Of a stretch of 64,000 bases of DNA, positions 8,870 to 17,488 are shown one piece after another. This stretch comes from Pseudomonas sp. UBA5706 (GTDB lineage: Bacteria; Pseudomonadota; Gammaproteobacteria; Pseudomonadales; Pseudomonadaceae). The DNA is taken from NCBI RefSeq assembly GCF_002419965.1, contig NZ_DIHC01000039.1, forward strand, positions 63,210-127,209, given 5' to 3'. The position numbers and the translations under genes were made by a program. The notes beneath the pieces are model-generated. The model had not been told where the DNA came from and did no database searches. It saw nothing but the letters and a program-made list of their open reading frames with translations. How positions within the stretch are numbered: position 1 is the stretch's first letter; every line of letters starts with the position of its first letter.

Positions 8870-10690
8870 TTACGCCTTGGCTTTCTTGGCAGCGCGGGTA
8901 CGCTCGCCTTCGTCCAGAATCTTCTTGCGAAGACGGATGGACTTAGGCGTGACTTCGCACAGCTCGTCGTCCTGGATGAATTCCAGCGCCTGCTCCAGGG
9001 TGAAGCGAACAGGTGGAACCAGAGCGATGGTTTCATCTTTACCCGACGCACGCATGTTGTCGAGCTTCTTGCCTTTGGTTGGGTTGACGCCCATGTCGTT
9101 GTCACGGCTGTTCAAGCCAACGATCTGACCGTTGTAGATCTCCTGACCGTGCTCGACGAACAGCTTGCCGCGCGCCTGCAGGGTTTCCAGGGAGTAGGTC
9201 AGCGCCTTGCCGGTTTCAACCGAAACCAGAACGCCGTTCTGACGACCCGACATGTCACCGGACTTCATGGTGTCATAGCGATCGAAGATCGAGGTCAGGA
9301 TGCCAGCACCGTTGGTCAGGGTCAGGAACTGGTTACGGAAACCGATCAGACCGCGAGCAGGGATGTTGTACTCAAGGCGAACACGGCCTTTACCATCCGG
9401 CACCATGTTGGTCAGGTCACCCTTACGCAGACCCATCTCTTCCATCACCTTGCCCTGGGATTCCTCAGGGGTATCGATGGTCACGTTTTCGAACGGTTCC
9501 TGCTTCACGCCGTCAACCTGACGGATGATTACTTCAGGACGACCGACGCCCATTTCGAAGCCTTCGCGACGCATGGTTTCGATCAGTACCGAGAGGTGCA
9601 GCTCGCCACGGCCGGAAACCTTGAACTTGTCGGCCGAGTCGCCTTCTTCAACGCGCAGAGCAACGTTGTAGAGCAGCTCTTTGTCCAGACGCTCCTTGAT
9701 GTTACGGGAGGTCACGAACTTGCCTTCTTTACCGCAAAACGGCGAATCGTTGACCTGGAAGGTCATGGAAACGGTCGGCTCGTCAACGGTCAGCGGCTTC
9801 ATCGCTTCAACGGTGTCCGGGTGGCACAGCGTGTCAGAGATGAACAGCGACTCCATACCGCTGATGCACACGATGTCGCCTGCAGCGGCTTCTTCAACGT
9901 CGATGCGGTGAAGGCCGTGGTGGCCCATCAGCTTCAGGATACGACCGTTGCGCTTTTTGCCATCGGCACCGATAGCCACGACTGGCGTGTTCGGCTTGAC
10001 GCGACCACGGGCGATACGGCCAACACCGATAACACCCAGGAAGCTGTTGTAGTCCAGAGCGGAAATCTGCATCTGAAACGGACCGTCACGGTCAACCGAC
10101 GGCGCAGGTACGTTGTCGACGATCGACTGGTACAGCGGGGTCATGTCTTCAGCCATGTCGGTGTGATCCAGACCGGCAATACCGTTCAGGGCCGAGGCGT
10201 AGACGACCTTGAAGTCCAGCTGTTCTTCGGTGGCACCCAGGTTGTCGAACAGGTCGAAGATCTGGTCCAGAACCCAGTCCGGACGCGCGCCTGGGCGGTC
10301 AATCTTGTTGATGCAGACGATCGGACGCAGGCCGGCTTCGAACGCCTTCTTGGTCACGAAACGGGTTTGTGGCATTGGGCCGTCTTGAGCGTCCACCAGC
10401 AGCAGTACGGAGTCGACCATCGACATTACGCGCTCTACTTCACCGCCGAAGTCGGCGTGGCCCGGGGTGTCGACGATGTTGATGTGGTAGCCATTCCAGT
10501 TGATCGCGGTGTTTTTCGCGAGAATGGTAATACCGCGCTCTTTTTCCTGGTCGTTGGAGTCCATCACGCGTTCGTCGTTGAGCTCGTTGCGCTCAAGGGT
10601 GCCGGACTGACGCAGAAGCTTGTCGACGAGGGTGGTTTTACCGTGGTCAACGTGAGCAATGATGGCGATGTTACGTAGATTTTCGATCAC
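8870..10690 (-). CDS. typA: Ribosome-binding GTPase TypA/BipA
   Basis: The 606-residue translational GTPase belongs to the EF-G-like family and acts on the ribosome under stress and low temperature. Visible motifs are IIAHVDHGKTTLVDKLL (G1, near residue 10), RGITILAKNTAI (switch I), DTPGHADFGGEVERV (G3) and NKIDRPGARPDWV (G4). A beta-barrel domain and the BipA-specific C-terminal region follow (GARGLIGFRNQFLT-like and NMRASGKDETIAL). Translation begins with GTG (complement of 10688-10690) in front of IENLRNIAI. The upstream gap to thiI contains two small hairpins, at 10760-10777 and 10779-10793. Confidence 0.97.
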   Translation of the reverse strand: MIENLRNIAIIAHVDHGKTTLVDKLLRQSGTLERNELNDERVMDSNDQEKERGITILAKNTAINWNGYHINIVDTPGHADFGGEVERVMSMVDSVLLLVDAQDGPMPQTRFVTKKAFEAGLRPIVCINKIDRPGARPDWVLDQIFDLFDNLGATEEQLDFKVVYASALNGIAGLDHTDMAEDMTPLYQSIVDNVPAPSVDRDGPFQMQISALDYNSFLGVIGVGRIARGRVKPNTPVVAIGADGKKRNGRILKLMGHHGLHRIDVEEAAAGDIVCISGMESLFISDTLCHPDTVEAMKPLTVDEPTVSMTFQVNDSPFCGKEGKFVTSRNIKERLDKELLYNVALRVEEGDSADKFKVSGRGELHLSVLIETMRREGFEMGVGRPEVIIRQVDGVKQEPFENVTIDTPEESQGKVMEEMGLRKGDLTNMVPDGKGRVRLEYNIPARGLIGFRNQFLTLTNGAGILTSIFDRYDTMKSGDMSGRQNGVLVSVETGKALTYSLETLQARGKLFVEHGQEIYNGQIVGLNSRDNDMGVNPTKGKKLDNMRASGKDETIALVPPVRFTLEQALEFIQDDELCEVTPKSIRLRKKILDEGERTRAAKKAKA

Positions 10691-10848
10691 TTGTGTATCT
10701 CGATCAGAGGATTCGGTCAGCTGACTGAATGCAGGCAGCTATGAACGGTACAGTCGGCGAGACCCTGTTCGGGGTCTGCAGCCGTTACGGCTGACGACTG
10801 GTGTCGGGGGGCCGGTGACGCAAGCCACAGGCAAACAGCCCCGGGCAC

Positions 10849-12303
10849 TTAGCTCGGTCGATAAACGCGCACATTGGCATGTCCCTCACTGAGCAAATGG
10901 TGAGCATGCAGGCGACTCATGACGCCTTTGTCGCAATAAAGCAGGTACTGGCGTGTGTCATCCAGTTCCTTGAAACGGCTGTTCAATGCAAAGAACGGCA
11001 GCGTTTGTACTTCGATGCCCGACAGATCCAGCGGACGGTCTTCGGTTTCATCCGGATGGCGGATGTCGACGACCACTTGCCCGGCCAGCGCCTGACTGAC
11101 TTCTTCAACCTGAACGTCCTGCCCCAACTCCTCGATCACGCGATCGATAGGCACTAGACGGGCGTTTTCGAGCGCACGCTCAAGCACGGCCATGTCGAAC
11201 TCTTTTTCTTCATGCTCGACGCGGTTACGTTTGGCCGCGGTCTTTGGATTGACCGAGATCACACCGCAGTATTCAGGCATGTGCCGGGCAAAATCGCCGC
11301 TGCCGATCTGGTCGGCCTGGTCGATGATGTCCTGCTTGTGACTGGCGATCAGCGGGCGCAAGACCAGCTTTTCCGTCACGCAATCGATTACCGACAGATT
11401 CGGGAGGGTCTGGCTTGACACCTGGGAAATCGCTTCGCCGGTTACCAGCGCGTCGATTTCCAGCCTGTCGGCAATGTCGGTCGCAGCGCGCAACATCATA
11501 CGCTTCAATACTACGCCCATATGACTGTTATCGACTTTTCCGAGAATTTCTCCCAGAACCTCTTCGAACGGTACGCTGACAAACAGCACTCGCTGTGAAC
11601 TGCCGTACTTCTTCCAGAGGAAGTGCGCCACTTCCATCACGCCCAGTTCGTGAGCCCTTCCGCCCAGATTGAAGAAGCAGAAATGGCTCATCAACCCGCG
11701 ACGCATCATTTGATATGCCGCCACGGTGGAGTCGAAACCACCGGACATCAGCACCAAAGTCTGCTCCAGCGAGCCCAGCGGGTAGCCGCCAATGCTGTTG
11801 TGCTGGCTGTGGATCACGAACAGACGCTTGTCGCGGATTTCTATCCGCACCTCGACTTCTGGAGCCTTGAGTGAAATACCGGCGGCGTTGCACTCACGGC
11901 GCAGCTTGCTGCCAACGTATTTCTCGACATCCATGGAGCTGAAGTCGTGGTGACCGGCGCGTTTGCAGCGCACCGAGAAAATCTTGCCGGACAAGGCATG
12001 ACCGAAGTGCAGCTTGCACTTCTCATAGATGTCATCCATGTCGCCCAGCGGGTACTGATCGACCTGCAAGAAATGTGCGATGCCCGGCATGCAACTCAGG
12101 CGCTCGGTCATTTCCTGCAGAAGCTTCGGATCTTCGACCCTGGTTTCGACCTCGAGGTTATCCCACACGCCATCGACCACCAGCGCCGGGTCCAGATCGC
12201 GGAGCACGGTGCGGATGTTTTTGGCCAGCTGCTTGATGAAGCGCTTGCGCACAGGCCGGCTTTTGATGGTGATTTCCGGGAAAACTTTAACGATTAATTT
12301 CAT
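10849..12303 (-). CDS. thiI: tRNA 4-thiouridine synthetase / thiamine thiazole sulfurtransferase ThiI
   Basis: The 484-residue protein moves sulfur from an IscS-type desulfurase into uridine-8 of tRNA and into the thiazole of thiamine. It has an N-terminal ferredoxin-like/THUMP region (MKLIVKVFPEITIKSRPVRK), a PP-loop ATPase motif SGGFDST near residue 180, and a C-terminal rhodanese domain whose YCDKGVMSRLHA segment carries the active cysteine. Its length fits E. coli ThiI (482). The open frame continues to 12366, but the family start is the ATG at 12303. Its promoter lies back to back with the glnA control region. Confidence 0.95.
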   Translation of the reverse strand: MKLIVKVFPEITIKSRPVRKRFIKQLAKNIRTVLRDLDPALVVDGVWDNLEVETRVEDPKLLQEMTERLSCMPGIAHFLQVDQYPLGDMDDIYEKCKLHFGHALSGKIFSVRCKRAGHHDFSSMDVEKYVGSKLRRECNAAGISLKAPEVEVRIEIRDKRLFVIHSQHNSIGGYPLGSLEQTLVLMSGGFDSTVAAYQMMRRGLMSHFCFFNLGGRAHELGVMEVAHFLWKKYGSSQRVLFVSVPFEEVLGEILGKVDNSHMGVVLKRMMLRAATDIADRLEIDALVTGEAISQVSSQTLPNLSVIDCVTEKLVLRPLIASHKQDIIDQADQIGSGDFARHMPEYCGVISVNPKTAAKRNRVEHEEKEFDMAVLERALENARLVPIDRVIEELGQDVQVEEVSQALAGQVVVDIRHPDETEDRPLDLSGIEVQTLPFFALNSRFKELDDTRQYLLYCDKGVMSRLHAHHLLSEGHANVRVYRPS

Positions 12304-12399
12304 GAAAACAGCGCGCGGGGTGCCGGTCGAAAAAGGGGGGCGCGGATTATAGCGGAAATTGCTCAAGGTTTAACCAGTTATCGTATAGCCGATCATCAG

Positions 12400-12416
12400 T
12401 GCACCAAAATGTGACT
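12400..12416. promoter_or_regulatory. Candidate NtrC-binding site 1 upstream of glnA
   Basis: TGCACCAAAATGTGACT matches the left arm and centre of the NtrC consensus TGCACC-N5-GGTGCA; the right arm is degenerate. It is centred about 115 bases upstream of the sigma-54 promoter, a usual enhancer distance. Confidence 0.6.
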
Positions 12417-12431
12417 GTATACAATCCTCAA

Positions 12432-12446
12432 GCACCATAACGGTGC
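12432..12446. promoter_or_regulatory. Candidate NtrC-binding site 2 upstream of glnA
   Basis: GCACCATAACGGTGC is a perfect GCACC-N5-GGTGC dyad, the core of the NtrC consensus. It is centred about 85 bases upstream of the sigma-54 promoter. Confidence 0.75.
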
Positions 12447-12519
12447 GCTAATTTCTACAAATGCGACGTTTATCGCGCTAAAACCCGGCATTTTTCACGG
12501 GAAACCCAACACGGGGCAC

Positions 12520-12535
12520 TGGCATGCAAATTGCT
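12520..12535 (+). promoter_or_regulatory. Sigma-54 promoter of glnA
   Basis: TGGCATGCAAATTGCT matches the -24/-12 consensus TGGCAC-N5-TTGCA with the invariant GG and GC ten bases apart. It lies about 100 bases before the glnA start, with two NtrC-type sites upstream. Confidence 0.85.
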
Positions 12536-12634
12536 CCCTTGTGAGGCAGGTTGCCTTGGTCGACTATCGCGCCCGGCATCACCCATATTAAGGGCCCACC
12601 ACTACCCCGGCCCTAAGCCACCCCGGAGGACAAC

Positions 12635-14041
12635 ATGTCGAAGTCGGTTCAACTCATCAAAGATCATGACGTTAAATGGATTGATCTGCGCTTCACGGAC
12701 ACCAAAGGTACTCAGCACCACGTGACCATGCCTGCTCGCGATGCGCTGGAAGACGACTTCTTTGAAGTCGGCAAAATGTTCGACGGTTCGTCCATCTCCG
12801 GCTGGAAAGGCATCGAAGCCTCCGACATGATTCTGCTGCCGGACGACGAAAGCGCCGTTCTGGATCCGTTCACCGAAGAGCCGACTCTGATCCTGGTGTG
12901 CGACATCATCGAACCTTCGACCATGCAAGGTTACGACCGCGATCCGCGCGCCATCGCTCACCGCGCTGAGGAATACCTGAAGTCCACCGGTATCGGTGAC
13001 ACCGTATTCGCTGGCCCAGAACCAGAATTCTTCATCTTCGATGAAGTGAAATTCAAGTCCGACATCTCGGGTTCGATGTTCAAGATCTTCTCCGAACAAG
13101 GCTCCTGGATGTCCGACGCTGACATCGAAGGCGGCAACAAAGGCCACCGTCCAGGCATCAAAGGCGGTTACTTCCCGGTTCCTCCGTTCGACCACGACCA
13201 CGAAATCCGCACCGCAATGTGCAACGCCCTGGAAGAAATGGGCCAGGTCGTCGAAGTTCACCACCACGAAGTGGCAACGGCTGGCCAGAACGAAATCGGC
13301 GTGAAATTCAACACGCTGGTTAAAAAGGCTGACGAAGTTCAAACCCTGAAATATGTGGTTCACAACGTTGCCGATGCCTATGGCCGCACCGCAACCTTCA
13401 TGCCTAAGCCTCTGTACGGCGATAACGGCTCGGGTATGCACGTTCACATGTCCATTGCCAAAGATGGCAAGAACACCTTCGCCGGCGAAGGCTATGCCGG
13501 TCTGTCCGACACCGCCCTGTACTTCATCGGCGGCATCATCAAGCACGGCAAGGCACTGAACGGCTTCACCAACCCGTCGACCAACTCCTACAAGCGTCTG
13601 GTCCCAGGCTTCGAAGCTCCAGTCATGCTGGCCTACTCGGCTCGCAACCGCTCCGCTTCGATCCGCATTCCATACGTCTCCAGCCCACGCGGCCGTCGTA
13701 TCGAGGCGCGTTTCCCGGATCCATCGGCCAACCCGTACCTGGCCTTCGCTGCACTGTTGATGGCTGGCCTGGATGGCATCCAGAACAAGATCCACCCTGG
13801 CGATGCGGCCGACAAAAACCTGTATGACCTGCCGCCAGAAGAAGCAGCAGAGATCCCGCAAGTGTGCGGCAGCCTGAAAGAAGCCCTGGAAGAGCTGGAC
13901 AAAGGTCGTGCGTTCCTGACCAAAGGCGGCGTTTTCAGCGACGACTTCATCGACGCGTACATCGCCCTGAAATCGGAAGAAGAAATCAAGGTACGTACCT
14001 TCGTACACCCTCTGGAATACGAGCTGTACTACAGCTGCTGA
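12635..14041 (+). CDS. glnA: Glutamine synthetase type I
   Basis: The 468-residue dodecameric enzyme condenses glutamate and ammonia using ATP. Landmarks are MFDGSSISGWKGIEASDMIL near residue 50, the metal and ATP site GPEPEFFIFD near 130, NGSGMHVHMS near 265 and NPSTNSYKRLVPG near 320. The adenylylation loop NLYDLPPEE near 397 holds the regulatory tyrosine. The ATG follows GGAGGA. It has a sigma-54 promoter and NtrC-type sites upstream and a strong terminator downstream. The gene lies two kilobases before ntrBC, as in other pseudomonads. Confidence 0.98.
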   Translation: MSKSVQLIKDHDVKWIDLRFTDTKGTQHHVTMPARDALEDDFFEVGKMFDGSSISGWKGIEASDMILLPDDESAVLDPFTEEPTLILVCDIIEPSTMQGYDRDPRAIAHRAEEYLKSTGIGDTVFAGPEPEFFIFDEVKFKSDISGSMFKIFSEQGSWMSDADIEGGNKGHRPGIKGGYFPVPPFDHDHEIRTAMCNALEEMGQVVEVHHHEVATAGQNEIGVKFNTLVKKADEVQTLKYVVHNVADAYGRTATFMPKPLYGDNGSGMHVHMSIAKDGKNTFAGEGYAGLSDTALYFIGGIIKHGKALNGFTNPSTNSYKRLVPGFEAPVMLAYSARNRSASIRIPYVSSPRGRRIEARFPDPSANPYLAFAALLMAGLDGIQNKIHPGDAADKNLYDLPPEEAAEIPQVCGSLKEALEELDKGRAFLTKGGVFSDDFIDAYIALKSEEEIKVRTFVHPLEYELYYSC

Positions 14042-14070
14042 TCCAGTCGCGCCAGCGGACGCTGCGCCAG

Positions 14071-14097
14071 AAAGGCCTCCTTCGGGAGGCTTTTTTT
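14071..14097 (+). terminator. Rho-independent terminator of glnA
   Basis: The stem GCCTCC / GGAGGC (14075-14080, 14085-14090) closes a TTCG tetraloop and is followed by seven T. Confidence 0.9.
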
Positions 14098-14255
14098 ATG
14101 CTCCTGAAGCAGACCGCTACGGGTCGAGAGCCTTACGAAGTCGTAAAGTCTTGCCCGTGGTGGTATCGGGTTATCGCATTTTCAACGATTTATTCCGGAT
14201 ACTGTTGCATTCGACATGCGGCTGTTACGCCACAATGACTCACAAGGATCCCCAC

Positions 14256-14819
14256 ATGCCAAAACCACTCTGGCTCATGCTCTTGACCGCCCCCTTGATG
14301 TCCGGCTGCATCAACGCAGCATCGTCCTCCTGCGCACCTGTCGCTCTGCGTCCGCTCATCGAGGCAATGGGTCAGCGGCTCGATATCGCTAACGATGTTG
14401 CGCAGAGCAAGTTCTACAGCGGCAAACCGGTTCAGGACACCGAGCGCGAGCAGCAAGTGATCGCCAATGCCCAAGCCCAGGCCGCAGGGTACAAGCTCGA
14501 CAAAAGTAACGTTCGCCAGTTCATGACTGCCCAGATCGAAGCCAACAAGTTGGTGCAGTACGCGCGAATCGCACAGTGGCACGACACTCAGCCGCCCGAG
14601 AAACCCACTGCCAGCCTGACAACGGGAATCCGCACTCGCCTGGACACGCTGCAGCCAGTGCTGATGGAGAAATACGCTGCGTTTTTGCCGTATCGCAAGG
14701 ACGAGGCCTGCCAACACTGGGTGCAAGCCGAGATCAAGCGCCAGGCAGCCGACCCCACCCTCGTGACTGCATTGCAGCGGGCCGCGGAGGGTCTGTGCAC
14801 GAACATAAACAAAGGCTGA
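14256..14819 (+). CDS. Exported chorismate mutase (AroQ gamma class)
   Basis: The 187-residue product fits the secreted *AroQ family, which turns chorismate into prephenate outside the cytoplasm. The N terminus MPKPLWLMLLTAPLMSGC looks like an export signal ending in a lipobox-like LMSGC, so it may be a lipoprotein. The helical mutase signature is clear: LIEAMGQRLDIANDVAQSKF, then PVQDTEREQQVI and FMTAQIEANKLVQYA. The ATG at 14256 has AAGGA seven bases upstream; an in-frame ATG at 14235 lacks one. It lies between glnA and the DUF4124 genes. Confidence 0.82.
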   Translation: MPKPLWLMLLTAPLMSGCINAASSSCAPVALRPLIEAMGQRLDIANDVAQSKFYSGKPVQDTEREQQVIANAQAQAAGYKLDKSNVRQFMTAQIEANKLVQYARIAQWHDTQPPEKPTASLTTGIRTRLDTLQPVLMEKYAAFLPYRKDEACQHWVQAEIKRQAADPTLVTALQRAAEGLCTNINKG

Positions 14820-14941
14820 CGGTAACGACGGACCTGACTCAACGCCAATACGGTTTTGCTCTATGCTGGCAACTGCCCTTGCACTACCGATGTAGCGGGG
14901 CCTGAGTTTGTCGTTCTCATGATCGCGGTACCGGAGTATTC

Positions 14942-15469
14942 ATGCGTCAAAGCCTTGCCCTTGTGCTGCTGTTACTCGCACTTCCCGCAGTCGCCCAGAT
15001 CTACAAATACACCGACGCCAACGGCAATACTGCCTTTAGCAGCCAGCCGCCCGACGGAAAGAAAGTGGAGACGGTCGATCTGCCACCACTCAACAGTCTG
15101 GGAGGTACAGCGCCCATGCCTTCATCGCCCAGCCCGTCACAAAACCAGATTCAGGCACCGCCTACCCCTGCGTCCTATCAAACATTGCAGCTGACCGACT
15201 TGCCCAACGACGAAGCCCTGCGCGCCAACAATGGCTCTTTCATCGTGGGCGTGATGATTCAACCGCGTTTGCAGCCCGGTCACCTGCTGCAACTGCTGGT
15301 CGATGGCAAACCCTATGGTCAGCCCACCAACGTTCCTCGCGTCCAGGTCACGGAGCTGGACCGCGGCGAACACAGCCTTTCAGTCCAGGTGCTGCAAGGC
15401 GCACAGGTGATCCAGCAAAGTCAGACGATCAATCTGACAGTGCAGCGAGTCCATGTTGGTAGACCGTAA
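14942..15469 (+). CDS. DUF4124 domain exported protein 1
   Basis: The 175-residue protein has a short signal peptide (MRQSLALVLLLLALPAVA). The DUF4124 motif follows directly: QIYKYTDANGNTAFSSQPP, near residues 20-38. A Pro/Ser-rich linker leads into a second small beta-rich domain with LQPGHLLQLLVDGKPYG and LDRGEHSLSVQV. The same two-part layout is found in the next gene, and they overlap by 17 bases, so they form an operon. The molecular role is unknown; the protein should be periplasmic. Confidence 0.8.
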   Translation: MRQSLALVLLLLALPAVAQIYKYTDANGNTAFSSQPPDGKKVETVDLPPLNSLGGTAPMPSSPSPSQNQIQAPPTPASYQTLQLTDLPNDEALRANNGSFIVGVMIQPRLQPGHLLQLLVDGKPYGQPTNVPRVQVTELDRGEHSLSVQVLQGAQVIQQSQTINLTVQRVHVGRP

Positions 15470-16094
15470 GCAGCTGTTGCTGCGCAATGCGCTGCTCTGC
15501 CTGTTCATATTCATCAGCCAATCGGTAGCCGCAGAGGTGTATACCTACGTCGACGCCGAGGGGAATCGTGTCTTCACCGATCAGCCTCGCAAAAATGCGC
15601 AGAAGGTCGACATCGCGCCGGGTAACCAGATCAGGTCCACGCCTAAAAAGCCAAGCCAGGCTGCCAGTAACAAACCCCAGCCAGGCCCGCTGTTTCACTA
15701 TCAATTGTTGCGCATTCTGGCGCCGGAACCCGACGCCACGATTCGTGACATTCAGGGCAACCTGATCGTGACGGTCACCAACGAACCGGAGCTGCAACCC
15801 GGCCACACCTATCGCCTGCTACTGGACGGCAAGGCATATGCCCAGGCAGGCCGCAGCCCGGTATTCCCGATGACCAACATCGATCGAGGCACGCATCAGC
15901 TGTCGATTGAAATCGTGGACGAGTGGGGCCGAGTGTCTGAACGCACGCCCAATCAGCCATTTCACATGATGCGTATTTCACTGGCGCAGAAACGGCTCGC
16001 CCAACCCTGCAAGCCTGACGATTACGGCGTACGCCCGGAATGCCCGATCAAGGACAAGCCGCCGGAACCAAGCAGCATCCTGCCCTTTTTCTAA
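15453..16094 (+). CDS. DUF4124 domain exported protein 2
   Basis: This 213-residue protein is a paralogue of its upstream neighbour. It has a signal anchor (LLLRNALLCLFIFISQSVAA), the DUF4124 segment EVYTYVDAEGNRVFTDQPRK and a C-terminal domain with LQPGHTYRLLLDGKAY and IDRGTHQLSIEIVDEWG. The start lies 17 bases inside the upstream gene. It ends in PSSILPFF just before the ntrBC control region. Conserved position next to ntrBC in pseudomonads is from memory; a function is not known. Confidence 0.8.
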   Translation: MLVDRKQLLLRNALLCLFIFISQSVAAEVYTYVDAEGNRVFTDQPRKNAQKVDIAPGNQIRSTPKKPSQAASNKPQPGPLFHYQLLRILAPEPDATIRDIQGNLIVTVTNEPELQPGHTYRLLLDGKAYAQAGRSPVFPMTNIDRGTHQLSIEIVDEWGRVSERTPNQPFHMMRISLAQKRLAQPCKPDDYGVRPECPIKDKPPEPSSILPFF

Positions 16095-16117
16095 TATGAA
16101 GGAGTCGGGACGACCAA

Positions 16118-16133
16118 GCTCCAAAATGGTGCA
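16118..16133. promoter_or_regulatory. Candidate NtrC-binding site upstream of ntrB
   Basis: GCTCCAAAATGGTGCA closely matches the consensus TGCACC-N5-GGTGCA (GCxCC-AAAAT-GGTGC). It is about 135 bases upstream of a candidate sigma-54 promoter, pointing to autoregulation of ntrBC. Confidence 0.65.
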
Positions 16134-16160
16134 CAACCTGAACGAATGCGCCTCGATAAA

Positions 16161-16176
16161 GCCCATTTTGGTTCAC
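16161..16176. promoter_or_regulatory. Second, weaker NtrC-type site upstream of ntrB
   Basis: GCCCATTTTGGTTCAC keeps the C-CATTTTGG-T core of an NtrC dyad but has mismatches in both arms. It is weak alone and stronger because of its better neighbour 30 bases upstream. Confidence 0.35.
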
Positions 16177-16259
16177 TTATCGGCTCAGGTCGCGCTGTCT
16201 TTGGGCTGACGGTGCAAAATAAGCCCAAAATGCTCGGCCAGACGCTTCTTTTCGGAGCT

Positions 16260-16275
16260 TGGTTTGTTTTTTGCA
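16260..16275 (+). promoter_or_regulatory. Candidate sigma-54 promoter of ntrBC
   Basis: TGGTTTGTTTTTTGCA has GG and GC exactly ten bases apart and a good TTTGCA -12 box; the -24 box is only TGG. It lies about 130 bases before the ntrB start and downstream of two NtrC-type sites. Confidence 0.5.
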
Positions 16276-16402
16276 TTTTCTTACGAATAAGCAAGGGATG
16301 AACGGCGCACCCGTCCTCTTCCTACGCTGGCGAAGACCAACCAGAGCCTGCACCTTCGGGTCCGCCCTTTGTGCGATGTGCCAAAAGAGGTCAATGAAGT
16401 TC

Positions 16403-17488
16403 ATGACAATCAGCGATACATTGCACCGACTGTTACTCGACAACCTGACCACTGCCACAATTTTGCTCAACGCTGACCTGCGCCTGGAGTACATGAACCC
16501 GGCCGCCGAAATGCTGCTGGCGATCAGCGGTCAACGCAGTCATGGGCAATTCATCAGCGAGTTGTTTACCGAATCGGCCGAAGCACTCAGCTCGCTTCGC
16601 CAAGCGGTGGAGCAAGCGCACCCGTTTACCAAACGCGAAGCCATGCTGACTGCGCTGACGGGCCAGACGTTGACCGTCGATTACGCCGTAACGCCGATTC
16701 TTTCGCAAGGCGAGACCATGCTCCTGCTGGAAGTCCATCCCCGCGATCGCCTGTTGCGCATCACCAAGGAAGAGGCGCAGCTGTCGAAGCAGGAGACCAC
16801 CAAGATGCTGGTCCGCGGGCTGGCTCACGAGATCAAGAATCCGCTCGGCGGGATCCGAGGCGCTGCCCAGTTGCTGGCCCGCGAACTGCCCGAAGAAAGT
16901 CTCAAGGACTACACCAACGTCATCATCGAAGAAGCCGACCGCTTGCGAAACCTGGTTGACCGGATGCTGGGTTCGAACAAGCTGCCGTCGCTGGCGATGA
17001 CCAATGTCCACGAAGTCCTGGAGCGGGTGTGCAGCCTGGTAGAAGCGGAAAGCCAAGGCTGCATCACATTGGTGCGCGACTATGATCCCAGCATTCCTGA
17101 CGTGCTGATCGATCGCGAGCAAATGATCCAGGCTGTGCTCAATATCGTGCGCAATGCGATGCAGGCGATCAGCGGTCAGAACGAACTGCGCCTTGGCCGT
17201 ATCAGTTTGCGTACTCGCGCGATGCGTCAGTTCACCATTGGCCATGTGCGTCATCGACTGGTGAGCAAGATCGAGATCATCGACAACGGGCCGGGTATTC
17301 CCCAGGAACTTCAAGAAACCATTTTCTACCCGATGGTCAGTGGCCGCCCGGATGGTACCGGGCTGGGCCTTGCCATCACCCAGAACATCATCAGTCAGCA
17401 CCAGGGGCTGATCGAGTGTGACAGCCATCCTGGCCACACAACTTTCTCGATCTTCTTGCCACTGGAACAAGGAGCAGCTTCGACATGA
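16403..17488 (+). CDS. ntrB: Nitrogen regulation sensor histidine kinase NtrB
   Basis: The 361-residue cytoplasmic kinase/phosphatase controls NtrC phosphorylation in response to PII. It has an N-terminal PAS domain (ILLNADLRLEYMNPAAEMLL), the H box RGLAHEIKNPLGG with His about residue 142, the N box NIVRNAMQAI, G1 DNGPGIP and G2 GTGLGLAI. The start ATG at 16403 gives the family N terminus MTISDTLHRLLLDNL. An in-frame ATG at 16394 lies only three bases from the GAGG site. The last four bases overlap ntrC. Confidence 0.96.
   Translation: MTISDTLHRLLLDNLTTATILLNADLRLEYMNPAAEMLLAISGQRSHGQFISELFTESAEALSSLRQAVEQAHPFTKREAMLTALTGQTLTVDYAVTPILSQGETMLLLEVHPRDRLLRITKEEAQLSKQETTKMLVRGLAHEIKNPLGGIRGAAQLLARELPEESLKDYTNVIIEEADRLRNLVDRMLGSNKLPSLAMTNVHEVLERVCSLVEAESQGCITLVRDYDPSIPDVLIDREQMIQAVLNIVRNAMQAISGQNELRLGRISLRTRAMRQFTIGHVRHRLVSKIEIIDNGPGIPQELQETIFYPMVSGRPDGTGLGLAITQNIISQHQGLIECDSHPGHTTFSIFLPLEQGAAST

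Noticed and set aside
9149..10678. A 509-codon open frame antisense to typA
   Set aside because: typA is fully conserved on the other strand; long antisense frames are common in high-GC genes.
12602..14008. A 468-codon frame antisense to glnA
   Set aside because: It mirrors glnA codon by codon and has no ribosome site or family features.
16211..16226. A second GG-N10-GC match (GGTGCAAAATAAGC) before ntrB
   Set aside because: It lacks the TTGC -12 box; the match at 16260-16275 is better.
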